Assembly: GCA_023398575.1 (NCBI GenBank)
Contig: JAEWSC010000075.1
Coordinates: 1-18,592, forward strand
DNA from: Bacillota bacterium
GTDB lineage: Bacteria; Bacillota; Clostridia; Christensenellales; Aristaeellaceae
Direction: 5' to 3'
DNA length: 18,592 nt
Under the pieces are notes generated by a model. The model saw only the letters and a program-made list of their open reading frames with translations. It was not told the origin of the DNA and made no database searches. The position numbers and the translations under genes were made by a program. Below are positions 1-8,020 of the stretch, piece after piece. Position 1 is the stretch's first letter, and the number at the start of each line of letters is the position of its first letter.

Positions 1-197
1 CCTCGGGGTTTACCGCTTTGGTTTTCCAAGGGAGATATCTGACCGCTCTTTGGGTCCAACATAAAAGCAGCGCCATCTCTGGCGCTTCTCCCTTGCCAAA
101 CCTCCTGTACCGCTCGGGTCGCTCCCCCGCGTTGCCCTACCCTGCGCAGGAGTAAAAGCGGTAGTAGTTTTTTCCCAACTTTCAGAAAGTATTCCAT
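1..197. other. Left-edge intergenic stretch
   Basis: I see no convincing gene here. It holds the terminator-like hairpin at 69-86. Two short minus-strand frames start at the ATGs ending near positions 62 and 77 and run off the window, but neither has a well-spaced ribosome binding site or a recognisable product. The stretch lies directly beyond the broken IS3-type fragment and may itself be insertion-sequence debris. Confidence 0.4.
62..90 (-). terminator. Candidate rho-independent terminator
   Basis: A perfect six-base inverted repeat (AGCGCC at 69-74, GGCGCT at 81-86, six-base loop) is followed on the minus strand by GCTTTTAT. This orientation would end transcription arriving from the minus-strand two-component genes, whose last stop codon is about 220 bases upstream. 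The T run is short, so efficiency is uncertain. Confidence 0.45.
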
Positions 198-305
198 TTA
201 CACGGATTTTGCGACACTCCCGGATATGCGCACTTTGGCATCATCCAGCAGCTTCAGACACTCCGGACTGGTGAAATGGCTGCCCTGATCACTGTTAATG
301 ATCTG
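198..305 (-). pseudogene. IS3-family transposase (OrfB) fragment
   Basis: Minus-strand translation gives a 35-residue piece that begins QIINSDQGSHFTSPE and continues CLKLLDDAKVRIS before a stop at 198-200. The SDQGSHFTS segment is the hallmark of the integrase core (DDE) domain of IS3/IS150-family OrfB, around the second catalytic aspartate. The usual continuation after RIS (glycine-rich, then the N..IERFW region with the catalytic glutamate) is replaced by unrelated residues and a stop. The upstream part is also missing, because the yesN-like gene ends at 312. It is therefore a remnant, not a working element. No terminal inverted repeats could be assigned. Confidence 0.75.
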
Positions 306-311
306 TAAATG

Positions 312-1937
312 TTATGGCTGTTGCCGAAATCCTTCCCGGTATTCGCTGGGGGTAACCTGGTGGTATTTTTTAAAGCAGATTGCAAAGTAGCGCTGATTTT
401 CATATCCTACGGCACTGGCAACATCCTGTATGCGTAGGTTCCCCTGTGAAAGAAGGCTCGCGGCTTTTTCCATGCGTACACGGGTCAGGTATTCCACAAA
501 GCTTTCTCCAACGCATTGTTTGAAGATTTGACGTAGATAATTGACGCTCATAAACATTTGGGAGGCAATGAAGTCCAGACTGAAGTCGGCGTTGACATAA
601 TAGGTTCGCACATACTCCTGCACCTTCTGCGCTGTCATTTCTGTTCTTCCCAGCTTGCGCTGCTGATATTGTTCCCAGCATTTTTTTACAAAGGCTGCAA
701 ACGCCTGTTCTAACTGCGCAAGGCTTTCGCTTTTTTCCACATCCTCGTATAAAAGCATCCGGCTGATTTGGGAGAATTCTGCCCTGCCTTCCAGCATCTC
801 GCCTTCGGCACGCATCATGGATAAGGCCACTTCCAAGATTTCTATCTTTAGAAGTCCGGCATTGGCAGCCTTCTGCTCCGCATAGTGTGCAAAGATTTTT
901 TGCGACCATTCTAAAACCTTTGGGAGATCGTCAAATTTTATGCAGATCATAAGCTCTGTGATCAAACCAGACGGGCGATCGACTGGGTGTGCGCTTTGCA
1001 TGCGAATATCCTCATAGTTGACAACGATGGACGTCCGCTCTCCAAAGGTGTACTCCAGCGCTTCCGCAGCTTCGCGGTAGGAATCAGGCAGTGAATCCGG
1101 CTTTGGGTATAAGCGCCCGATAGCTACAGACAGAGCTACCTGAAAATGGCGCTGGAAGCTATTCACCATTTTTTTCACCGCTCGGTTTACGGCTGAGAAT
1201 GCCATTGCCGCATCCATTTCACGAACGCACAGCACCAGGGCAATGCTTTGCTGACGGACAAGGAATGGATAGGCTTTAGCCACTCCCTCAAAGAGGGAAT
1301 CGGCAATGCGCAGGATCAGCACTTCCGTCAATTCTTGTTCGCGTGCTTCGTACTGATCGCTGGCGCTGCGGCTTAGCTTGATTAACACTGTACAGAATAA
1401 GCTTCCGGAAAAATCAAGACCAAAAAATTCTGCGCGTTCTTTGATAGACCCGCCGCGAACCAGACCATTGACCAAGCGCTCCAGATACCGCTCTCTAAGC
1501 GCCGGCAGATTCTCCTGCATATTTTGTGCCAGTTCCTCCAGGTTGCGCAGAAAATTTTCTCGCTTTTGCAGCTCACGCTTGATTTGGCGCATTGCTTTTT
1601 CAATTTCTTCCGGCAAAACAGGCTTGAGCAAGTATGCGGATACGCCCATGCGCATTGCGCGTTGGGCGTATTGAAATTCGCTGTGACCGCTGACAATGAT
1701 CACCTTCATATCAGGGTTGCGCTCATAGCACTGTGAGATCAGCTCCAACCCGTCCATATGGGGCATGAATATATCGGTAATCAATATGTCAGGATCAAGG
1801 GTCTTTATCAAACGCAGTGCTGATTCTCCGTCTCCGGCAGTACCACATACTGTATATTCTTCCCCCAAGCTGCGTATAAAATCCGCGATGCCTTCCCGTA
1901 TCAGAAGTTCATCTTCCGCGATGATAACCTTATACAT
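312..1937 (-). CDS. YesN-like response regulator, AraC-type DNA-binding output
   Basis: Cytoplasmic response regulator, 541 residues. The receiver domain spans about 1-120, with acidic residues E8 and D9, phospho-acceptor D55 (in TDIFMPHMDG) and conserved lysine K105 (LLKPV). A middle region of about 300 residues follows, as in YesN-type regulators. The last 100 residues form a two-helix-turn-helix AraC domain (DFSLDFIASQMFMSVNYLRQ, then IQDVASAVGYENQRYFAICF and the closing TPSEYR). The start ATG overlaps the end of the kinase gene by 8 bases, so the two are translationally coupled. The kinase should phosphorylate D55, and the regulator should then activate the divergent sugar operon; that target is inferred from position. 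Family assignment is secure, the specific signal is unknown. Confidence 0.95.
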   Translation of the reverse strand: MYKVIIAEDELLIREGIADFIRSLGEEYTVCGTAGDGESALRLIKTLDPDILITDIFMPHMDGLELISQCYERNPDMKVIIVSGHSEFQYAQRAMRMGVSAYLLKPVLPEEIEKAMRQIKRELQKRENFLRNLEELAQNMQENLPALRERYLERLVNGLVRGGSIKERAEFFGLDFSGSLFCTVLIKLSRSASDQYEAREQELTEVLILRIADSLFEGVAKAYPFLVRQQSIALVLCVREMDAAMAFSAVNRAVKKMVNSFQRHFQVALSVAIGRLYPKPDSLPDSYREAAEALEYTFGERTSIVVNYEDIRMQSAHPVDRPSGLITELMICIKFDDLPKVLEWSQKIFAHYAEQKAANAGLLKIEILEVALSMMRAEGEMLEGRAEFSQISRMLLYEDVEKSESLAQLEQAFAAFVKKCWEQYQQRKLGRTEMTAQKVQEYVRTYYVNADFSLDFIASQMFMSVNYLRQIFKQCVGESFVEYLTRVRMEKAASLLSQGNLRIQDVASAVGYENQRYFAICFKKYHQVTPSEYREGFRQQP

Positions 1938-3759
1938 CTATCTCCACCTCATTGGCAGTGATTTTGGGCATGACAATGGACGCTGTGATTCCTCCGCCCT
2001 CACGCAACGCATAGCGCAAACCGTATTCAGGGCCAAAGGCCAGGCGTATACGTTCATTGATGTTGAAAATGCCATAACCATCTTCACCGGCGCGGTCGCC
2101 GTGTGCCAGCTTTTCGTTAAGCCGTTCTATTTGCTTCCGGCTCATCCCAGGCCCATCATCGCTGACTAGGATGAGGATATCTTCACCATTTTCATGTAAA
2201 ACGGCGGAAATCCAAATTTGCCCGATGCCTTCCTTTTCCTTGATTCCGTGATAAATGGCGTTTTCGACCAGGGGCTGCACAATCAGCTTGACGCACATCA
2301 CTTGTTTCAAGTCAGTTCCGCAGTCAATCGAGTAAGAAAGCTTGTCCCGGTAACGTATCTTCTGGATGGACAGGTAGCTTTCTGCTTGCAGCAATTCCTT
2401 TTCCAACGGCAGACATTCTTTTCCGCTATTGAGAGATAGCTCAAAAAACGCACCAAGGGCTTTGCTCATCTGGCTAATTTCCCTTGCGCCTGCACGTTCG
2501 GCCATCCAGACGATAGAGTTGAGCGTATTGTACAGAAAGTGCGGATTGATTTGAGCTTGCAGCGCTTTCAACTCAGCCTTGCGCTTTTGCGTCTGCTCTT
2601 TCTGAACCTGTATCTTCTCTTCTTCCAGCTCATGAATGGTTTCATTCAGCTGTCCAATCAGGCTTTTGATTTCATCAATCATGAAGTTGAATTTGCGGCC
2701 CAGCGCGCCTATCTCATCTTGCTTGCCATACTCAAAATGGATGTCAAAATTTTTCCCAGATACCTTCTGCATTGTTTTTTCCAGCCGCTGCAAGGGACGG
2801 GTGACTGAGCGAGCCAGAACAATGGCCGCCCATACGCACATAAATGTGCTGATGGCTGCTATACCAACAGATACACGGGTAGCTGCAGTCAAGCTTGTGA
2901 ACATTTCCTTCTGACTGCGGACGGTCACCGTTACCCATGGACTGAAGGCGGAATCATTGAAAAACAGGTAGTAAGCATCATTCTCTCCCTGGACCTTGAG
3001 ATATCCTGGCCCGTTTTGCTCCTGCGTGTCCTTTAGAAAGGAATCCTGCATAAGGTTGTCTACGCCAAGATCATTGATGCTTATCAATATGTTACCTGTA
3101 TCACGGTGGTAAATGAACACATTGCCTTCGTCAAAGGTGACCAGTTTTCTGGCATAATTTAGAATGCGCTCTTTATGCAGCGCCACTACAACATGAATCA
3201 ATTGGTTATAGTACCCTGGCTGGAATGCCAGAACCAGCGGGATGCTGTCGCTTTGGTAGCGGTATAGGCTTTCCATTTTCTGGTCGCCCCAATATTGTCC
3301 CGGCTGATCGGCGCCTAAAGGCGGATTGGCGCTTTTACTGCTATCGTCCAGGTCTATCTTACGCACCAGCGTATTGTCAATAAAGTCTCCCCGAACGGTG
3401 TGCACATAGACAGATGCAATAAAATCGTTGCTCAAGCGCAGGATATTGAGTTCATTGGAGACCTCGGTCACGGCCGCAGCGTAGGAAGCTGAATTTCCGC
3501 TGAGCATATACCTCACAAAATTCGAATTTTGGCCAAAGTTGAAAATGTCTGCGTTCATGGTGTTGAATACACTGCGTATTACACTGCGCAGACGGCTGTC
3601 CATGTATTCCGACAGCAGGCGTGATGTATCTTTGCTGGCATTGATGGTAGATTCCATTGTTTGCCGAAAAGTATAGGCGTAATAAAATGCTTGGGTGGAC
3701 ACTGCGACAAACAGTACCAGCAATATGCTGACAAACGCAATCTTGTTGCGAAGTTTCAT
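1930..3759 (-). CDS. YesM-like sensor histidine kinase
   Basis: Membrane sensor kinase, 609 residues from the ATG at 3759, which has AGAGGTGG eight bases upstream. A GTG four codons earlier would lie inside that ribosome binding site and is less likely. Segments in order: transmembrane helix about 8-27; extracytoplasmic sensing region about 30-290 (probably Cache-like); second helix about 295-316; HAMP about 317-370; coiled coil about 370-400; His_kinase domain with the motif QINPHFLYNTLN and phospho-acceptor H407; ATPase domain with N-box QPLVENAIYH (N500), G1 box DDGPGM (D535) and GYGIFNINERI. All catalytic boxes look intact. This architecture typifies kinases that sense extracellular glycans next to CUT1 importers in Firmicutes. 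The ligand is not deducible. Confidence 0.95.
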   Translation of the reverse strand: MKLRNKIAFVSILLVLFVAVSTQAFYYAYTFRQTMESTINASKDTSRLLSEYMDSRLRSVIRSVFNTMNADIFNFGQNSNFVRYMLSGNSASYAAAVTEVSNELNILRLSNDFIASVYVHTVRGDFIDNTLVRKIDLDDSSKSANPPLGADQPGQYWGDQKMESLYRYQSDSIPLVLAFQPGYYNQLIHVVVALHKERILNYARKLVTFDEGNVFIYHRDTGNILISINDLGVDNLMQDSFLKDTQEQNGPGYLKVQGENDAYYLFFNDSAFSPWVTVTVRSQKEMFTSLTAATRVSVGIAAISTFMCVWAAIVLARSVTRPLQRLEKTMQKVSGKNFDIHFEYGKQDEIGALGRKFNFMIDEIKSLIGQLNETIHELEEEKIQVQKEQTQKRKAELKALQAQINPHFLYNTLNSIVWMAERAGAREISQMSKALGAFFELSLNSGKECLPLEKELLQAESYLSIQKIRYRDKLSYSIDCGTDLKQVMCVKLIVQPLVENAIYHGIKEKEGIGQIWISAVLHENGEDILILVSDDGPGMSRKQIERLNEKLAHGDRAGEDGYGIFNINERIRLAFGPEYGLRYALREGGGITASIVMPKITANEVEIDV

Positions 3760-3771
3760 GACGGAATCCAC

Positions 3772-4046
3772 CTCTTACTTGCATATGAATAAACAGCTTA
3801 ACGGTATTATTATCCTATCGTTTCGCAAGTGAAAATGCAAGTAGAGAGAAATGAACATCGATCCTAAGAATCTTATACATAAACCCTTTGTATTTTTGCT
3901 TCCGCTTCCCGATAAAAGCCTATACAATCAATGCATTAGGATGTGCAACACGTTTGAAGGATCTTGATACCGAGTATCCAACGCGTAAGGAATAACGAGG
4001 ACGTACAGGGAAGTACAGCATTATCAGCCAAGGAGGCCCTATATTC
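3772..4046. promoter_or_regulatory. Divergent control region between yesM-like gene and sugar operon
   Basis: This 275-base gap must carry the promoters of both divergent units. For the minus strand, TTGCAT (read from 3840 to 3835) and TAGGAT (3817 to 3812) are 17 bases apart, a good housekeeping-type promoter leaving a leader of roughly 45 bases. For the plus strand, TATACAAT at 3921-3928 is a good -10 but no good -35 precedes it, as expected if an AraC-type activator is needed. The remaining 120 bases to the first gene hold no obvious open frame. Promoter calls rest on motif reading only. Confidence 0.5.
3812..3840 (-). promoter_or_regulatory. Predicted promoter of yesMN-like genes
   Basis: On the minus strand the -35 TTGCAT and -10 TAGGAT are separated by 17 bases and lie about 50 bases before the kinase start codon. 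This matches the vegetative sigma-A consensus at most positions. Confidence 0.5.
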
Positions 4047-5381
4047 ATGATTGATGTTGCAATGCAGCTGCCGGTCCGTTCCGGCTATGATGTTATTGTT
4101 CTTGGAGGCGGCCCGGCCGGGGTTACTGCTGCTGCCGCAGCTGCCCGGGAAGGAGCACGGACATTGCTGATAGAGCAAACCGGCTGTCTTGGCGGGATGG
4201 CTACCAATGGCCTTGTTTCTGTGTTTGCGCCATATGCGGATGGACGGCGGTTGGTGTATGCCGGGCTGGCGGAGCGTATTTTGGAAGAGACAAAAAAGGC
4301 GCTGCCGCATATTCACCCGGAGGATACCCGGTGGGTAGCTGCCGATCCGGAATACCTTAAGGTTGTGATGGATGACCTGGTCATGGATTCCGGAGCGGAA
4401 ATTCTTTTTTTCTCTACTTTCTGCGGTGTGCGCATGCGGAATGAGCGGCAAGTGGAAGGTGTGATAATCGCCAACAAGGATGGCCTTACACTGTATACCG
4501 CCAGGCTCTTTGTCGATTGTACCGGCGATGCTGATCTGGCGGCATGGGCCGGTGCAGAATTCCATAAGGGCGATGATGACGGAGTTTTGCAGCCGGCCAC
4601 CCTATGCTTTACGCTGGCCAACGTGGATACTTATACCTATCTGAACAGCCAAAAGCTCCATCCCATGTACAAGGACAGCCCCATATATGATATTGTGGCT
4701 TCCGGCAAATACCCACTGATCCCTGATACGCATATATGCAATCAACTGGGTGGTCCGGGGATTGTGGGCTTTAATGCAGGGCACCTATGGGAGGTGGATG
4801 GCACCGATGCCGTGTCCCTTTCCCGGGCTATGCTCAAGGGCCGAAAGCTGGCAAGTGAGATTACCCGGGCACTGAAGGAAAAAGTACCCGGTAGTTTTGC
4901 CGGCGCCCATCTGGTGGCTACAGGAGCACTCATGGGTACACGAGAGTCGCGGCGCATTGTGGGAGACTATTGCCTTACCAAGGAGGATTATGCGCAGCGC
5001 CAGTCCTTCCCTGATGAAATAGGCCGTTCCTGCTATTATATAGATATTCATCTGACCCGAGATGAGGCTGCCCAGGGGAATTCTGCTTTCAGGGCAGAAC
5101 CGGAGGGCAGATATAGCCGGTATGCGCAGGGGGAATCTCACGGCATTCCCTACAGGTGCCTGCTGCCTGCATCCTTGGATAATGTATTGGTTGCGGGCAA
5201 GACCATCAGCGCGGACAGGGCGATGCAGGGAGCGATTCGTGTGATGCCCGCCTGTTTTGTCATGGGCGAAGCGGCAGGCATTGCCGCCGCGATGGCTGCC
5301 TGGGGGGAGGGCATCACGCGCAAGGTGGATGTCCGGTCGCTAAGAGAAAGGATTAGTGCAAATGGCGGGTATATCACGTGA
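4047..5381 (+). CDS. FAD-dependent oxidoreductase (FAD_oxidored family)
   Basis: Predicted soluble flavoprotein, 444 residues, with no signal peptide. The start ATG has AAGGAGG at 4030-4036. The N-terminus carries the dinucleotide-binding fold YDVIVLGGGPAG (residues 14-25), the acidic E43 that usually binds the adenosine ribose, and the glycine-rich CLGGMATNG that follows. Further family landmarks are VDCTGDADLA (156-165), GTRESRRIVGDY (297-308) and the C-terminal flavin-contact block NVLVAGKTIS (379-388) followed by RVMPACFVMGEAAGIAAA. Members of this family often sit in carbohydrate gene clusters, but their substrates are mostly unknown. As first gene of the operon, beside a GH130 enzyme and a lyase, it may oxidise a sugar or a sugar-derived intermediate; that is inference. 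Confidence 0.9.
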   Translation: MIDVAMQLPVRSGYDVIVLGGGPAGVTAAAAAAREGARTLLIEQTGCLGGMATNGLVSVFAPYADGRRLVYAGLAERILEETKKALPHIHPEDTRWVAADPEYLKVVMDDLVMDSGAEILFFSTFCGVRMRNERQVEGVIIANKDGLTLYTARLFVDCTGDADLAAWAGAEFHKGDDDGVLQPATLCFTLANVDTYTYLNSQKLHPMYKDSPIYDIVASGKYPLIPDTHICNQLGGPGIVGFNAGHLWEVDGTDAVSLSRAMLKGRKLASEITRALKEKVPGSFAGAHLVATGALMGTRESRRIVGDYCLTKEDYAQRQSFPDEIGRSCYYIDIHLTRDEAAQGNSAFRAEPEGRYSRYAQGESHGIPYRCLLPASLDNVLVAGKTISADRAMQGAIRVMPACFVMGEAAGIAAAMAAWGEGITRKVDVRSLRERISANGGYIT

Positions 5382-5402
5382 TTTTTTTGTGCTAAAAATC
5401 AC
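5378..5402 (+). other. Perfect 9-bp hairpin straddling the stop codon
   Basis: GTGATTTTT (5378-5386) pairs perfectly with AAAAATCAC (5394-5402) around a seven-base loop. The stop codon of the oxidoreductase gene (5379-5381) lies inside the left arm, and the next ribosome binding site begins 15 bases after the right arm. No T run follows, so it is a poor terminator. It may stabilise or separate the two messages. Confidence 0.5.
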
Positions 5403-5430
5403 CATATCATCCTGATGGGAGGAATTTATT

Positions 5431-6414
5431 ATGATGCTTCCCCTGTTGAACGGAAGTCAGGTCATACGCCGCTTTCCCGGGAATCCCATACTTTGCAAAA
5501 AGGACATTCCCTATGACAGCGAGCTTATTTTCAATGCGGGCGTTGCCAAGTATCAAGGCCAATATGTAATGGTATTCCGCAACGACTATGGCTACAGCGG
5601 CGGCAATTGCTTTGAGGGTACAAATCTGGGATTTGCCACAAGCCCGGACGGCATACAGTGGACAGCCGCGCCTACACCTTGCTGGAAGATAAAGGATCAG
5701 GAAATCAGCCGCGTTTACGATCCGCGCCTGACGGTACTGGAAGGCAAGATGTATATTTGCTTCGCAATGGATACCAGGCACGGACTGCGCGGTGGAATTG
5801 CCTGTACGGAGGACTTTTACCGCTACGATATTCTCAGCCTGTCTATTCCCGATAACCGCAATATGGTGCTTTTCCCTGAAAAAATCGGCGGCAGGTACAT
5901 TCGCCTGGAACGGCCCTTTACAGTATACAGCCGCGGCAATGTGGACCGCTTTGATACCTGGATGTCCGCCTCGCCGGACCTTATCTACTGGGGAAATAGC
6001 TCCCTGGTGCTGGCGGTGGAGGATGTGCCCTTCGCCAATGACAAGATCGGTCCCGCAGCACCTCCCGTAAAGACGCCTAAGGGCTGGCTGACGCTGTTTC
6101 ACGCTGTGGACATTGATAAAACACGCGGGAAAAACGGCTGGGAGGACTCTTGGCAAAAGCGATATACCGTCGGCATTATGCTCCTGGATACGGATGATCC
6201 TTCCCGCGTAATCGGCATGAGCAAGTCACCGTTGCTGGCGCCGCAAGCACCTTACGAACTGAATGGGTTCCGCAGTGACGTCATCTTCCCAGGCGGCATG
6301 ATATTGGAGGACAGCGGCGAAGTGAAGATTTACTACGGTGCATCTGATACGGTTGAATGTCTGGCGACGGCTGATGTGGGCGATTTGCTTGCGCTGTGCA
6401 TACAAAAGCGTTGA
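5431..6414 (+). CDS. GH130-family glycoside phosphorylase/hydrolase
   Basis: Cytoplasmic enzyme of 327 residues, no signal peptide, with GGGAGG at 5417-5422 before the start. It has the five-bladed propeller signature set of GH130: NPIL near the N-terminus (18-21), FNAGVAKYQGQYVMVFR (34-50), the conserved RVYDPRLT (94-101, D97 being the likely general acid), PEKIGGRYIRLERP around 149-163, a PPVKTPKGWLTLFHAV block, and the C-terminal pair VIFPGGM and YYGASDTVECLATAD. Characterised GH130 enzymes act on beta-mannosides, most by phosphorolysis and some by hydrolysis. Which subfamily this belongs to cannot be settled by eye. Being cytoplasmic and next to an importer, it probably acts on imported oligosaccharides. 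Confidence 0.88.
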   Translation: MMLPLLNGSQVIRRFPGNPILCKKDIPYDSELIFNAGVAKYQGQYVMVFRNDYGYSGGNCFEGTNLGFATSPDGIQWTAAPTPCWKIKDQEISRVYDPRLTVLEGKMYICFAMDTRHGLRGGIACTEDFYRYDILSLSIPDNRNMVLFPEKIGGRYIRLERPFTVYSRGNVDRFDTWMSASPDLIYWGNSSLVLAVEDVPFANDKIGPAAPPVKTPKGWLTLFHAVDIDKTRGKNGWEDSWQKRYTVGIMLLDTDDPSRVIGMSKSPLLAPQAPYELNGFRSDVIFPGGMILEDSGEVKIYYGASDTVECLATADVGDLLALCIQKR

Positions 6415-6433
6415 CTGCATCGCATGCCTGAAC

Positions 6434-6449
6434 TTCGATCAAAATCGAA
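6434..6449. promoter_or_regulatory. Inverted repeat upstream of binding-protein gene
   Basis: TTCGAT (6434-6439) and ATCGAA (6444-6449) form a perfect 6-bp inverted repeat around CAAA, in the 151-base gap before the solute-binding protein gene. It could be an operator or a small RNA hairpin. A possible -10 (TACAAT, 6495-6500) lies downstream but has no good -35, so an internal promoter is only suggested. Confidence 0.35.
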
Positions 6450-6565
6450 CATATAACCTAAGGAAATTCTATTCTTTCTGTCTAATTTCTTTATTACAAT
6501 AAATGCAGCAAGGCGGCAGGGCATTTCCTGTACGCAAAGGAAAAATAAAAAAGGAGGGTCTCTAC

Positions 6566-7924
6566 ATGAAAAAATTAGTCTCGGCGGTTCTCGTGTTATC
6601 AATGGTTTTGGTAATGTTTGCCGCACTTTCAGCCGTGGCTGAGGGCAAGGCGGTAGAAATTGTGGTCTGGACAAAGGACCGCCATGATCAGGAATTCATG
6701 ACCGGCAAGGTAGATGCTTTCAACAAGTTGCATGAAGGAAAGATTCGGATCGATTACCAAATCTATTCCGACAACTACCCGCAGACCATTGATATGGCGG
6801 CTTCCACCGACGAGCTGCCGGACATTCTGGTAACTACCACCAATAATATCAATGTGATTTATCAGGACAAGCTGGCCGATCTTTCTCCCTTCCTCACCGA
6901 GGAAGAGAAGGCTTTCTTTGGTGAAAGCGCTTTTGTAGAGAACTGGAACAAATTCGGTAGCAAAATTGTGTCCCTGCCGGCCACCGGAACCACTACCCGT
7001 CTTGTATACAACAAGGATATATTTGACCGTGTGGGCATTGCCAATCCTCCATCTACACTGGCAGAGCTGGTGGCCGATGCCAAGCTGATCTCCGAAAAGC
7101 TGAGCGGCGAGGGCGTCTATGGCTTCGCGCTTCCTCTGAAGAACCCCAGCAATGGGCTGACCCGCGGTGTTCAGTGGGCACCTTCACTGAGCGGCGCTCC
7201 AGTAAAGCTGGGCTTTGATTACACACAGGGCAAATTTGACTTCTCCTGCTATAAGCCGGTGATTGAGGCCATGCGTGAGATTTTTACCAGCAACGCCGCG
7301 TTCCCCGGATGTGAGCAGCTGGAAATTGATCCCCTTAGAACCCAGTTCGCCGATGGCAAAATCGGTATGTACATGACATACAACCACTCTGAATGGGGTG
7401 TCTATACCAAGCAATTCCCTACCGCCGTCAATTGGCAGTATGCGCCTCTTCCCTCGGTCGACGGAACCATTGTTGGCAGCCAGGATTTGTCCGCTGGAAC
7501 ATGGTTTGCTATTTCCGAACGGTGCCCCAACAAGGAGGCTGCCTGGGAAGTTCTGAAGATGTTCTATTCCAAGGAACTGCTTAGCGAGTACTATTCCCAG
7601 GGCTTGGGCGTAGTGGTGGTGAAGGCTGCCATTGACGGCGTTACCCCGCCTGAATCCATAGAGAAGGTTCCTTACATCGCCGTGCAGCCCACAGACAAAA
7701 TTTGGCCGCCGGAGCCTAAGGGCATTGTCCCCGAAGGCAACGATTGGGGCAAAGATTTCGGCGATATTATCTTCGGCCTGCGGGATGACGTGGACGCCGT
7801 GATCCAAGATCTGAACGCCCGTTACAATGCTGCATATGATAAGGCCATTGCCGATGGAACGCATGTCCGTATCCAATACCCGAGCTTTCATCCGGCCGAT
7901 CCGGCGGGAACCGCGATTAAATGA
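6566..7924 (+). CDS. Extracellular sugar-binding protein of ABC importer (CUT1)
   Basis: Captures sugar outside the cell and delivers it to the two permeases encoded downstream. The ATG at 6566 is chosen because AAGGAGG (6551-6557) precedes it and a clean signal peptide follows: KK, a hydrophobic run to about residue 22, then an AVA/EG type I cleavage site (about 25/26). The mature part of about 427 residues has the family 1 solute-binding look: VEIVVWTKDRHD at its start, ELPDILVTTTNN, KIVSLPATGTTTRLVYNKDIFDRVGI, and DGKIGMYMTYNHSEWG. No lipobox cysteine is present, unusual for a Gram-positive binding protein. The ligand is not predictable by eye; context suggests an oligosaccharide. Confidence 0.92.
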   Translation: MKKLVSAVLVLSMVLVMFAALSAVAEGKAVEIVVWTKDRHDQEFMTGKVDAFNKLHEGKIRIDYQIYSDNYPQTIDMAASTDELPDILVTTTNNINVIYQDKLADLSPFLTEEEKAFFGESAFVENWNKFGSKIVSLPATGTTTRLVYNKDIFDRVGIANPPSTLAELVADAKLISEKLSGEGVYGFALPLKNPSNGLTRGVQWAPSLSGAPVKLGFDYTQGKFDFSCYKPVIEAMREIFTSNAAFPGCEQLEIDPLRTQFADGKIGMYMTYNHSEWGVYTKQFPTAVNWQYAPLPSVDGTIVGSQDLSAGTWFAISERCPNKEAAWEVLKMFYSKELLSEYYSQGLGVVVVKAAIDGVTPPESIEKVPYIAVQPTDKIWPPEPKGIVPEGNDWGKDFGDIIFGLRDDVDAVIQDLNARYNAAYDKAIADGTHVRIQYPSFHPADPAGTAIK

Positions 7925-7944
7925 TGAAGGGTACCTCATGACCG

Positions 7945-7982
7945 GGGTGGGGCAAGGGATGCATACGCTTCCTTCCCCACCC
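7945..7982 (+). terminator. Strong stem-loop after binding-protein gene (attenuating/stabilising)
   Basis: GGGTGGGG plus AAGG (7945-7957, one bulged C) pairs with CCTT plus CCCCACCC (7971-7982), a 12-bp GC-rich stem with a 13-base loop, starting 20 bases after the stop codon. Only a weak T-rich tail follows, so read-through to the permeases is expected. Such structures between binding-protein and permease genes, as in malE-malF, are known to keep the binding-protein message in excess. Confidence 0.75.
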
Positions 7983-8020
7983 TGATTTATTGTAATTCGC
8001 CAATACCCGGAGGTGTGCAT

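Noticed and set aside
1..62. Minus-strand frames running off the left edge
   Set aside because: Two overlapping frames are open but neither has a clear ribosome binding site or familiar sequence, and the stretch is too short to judge.
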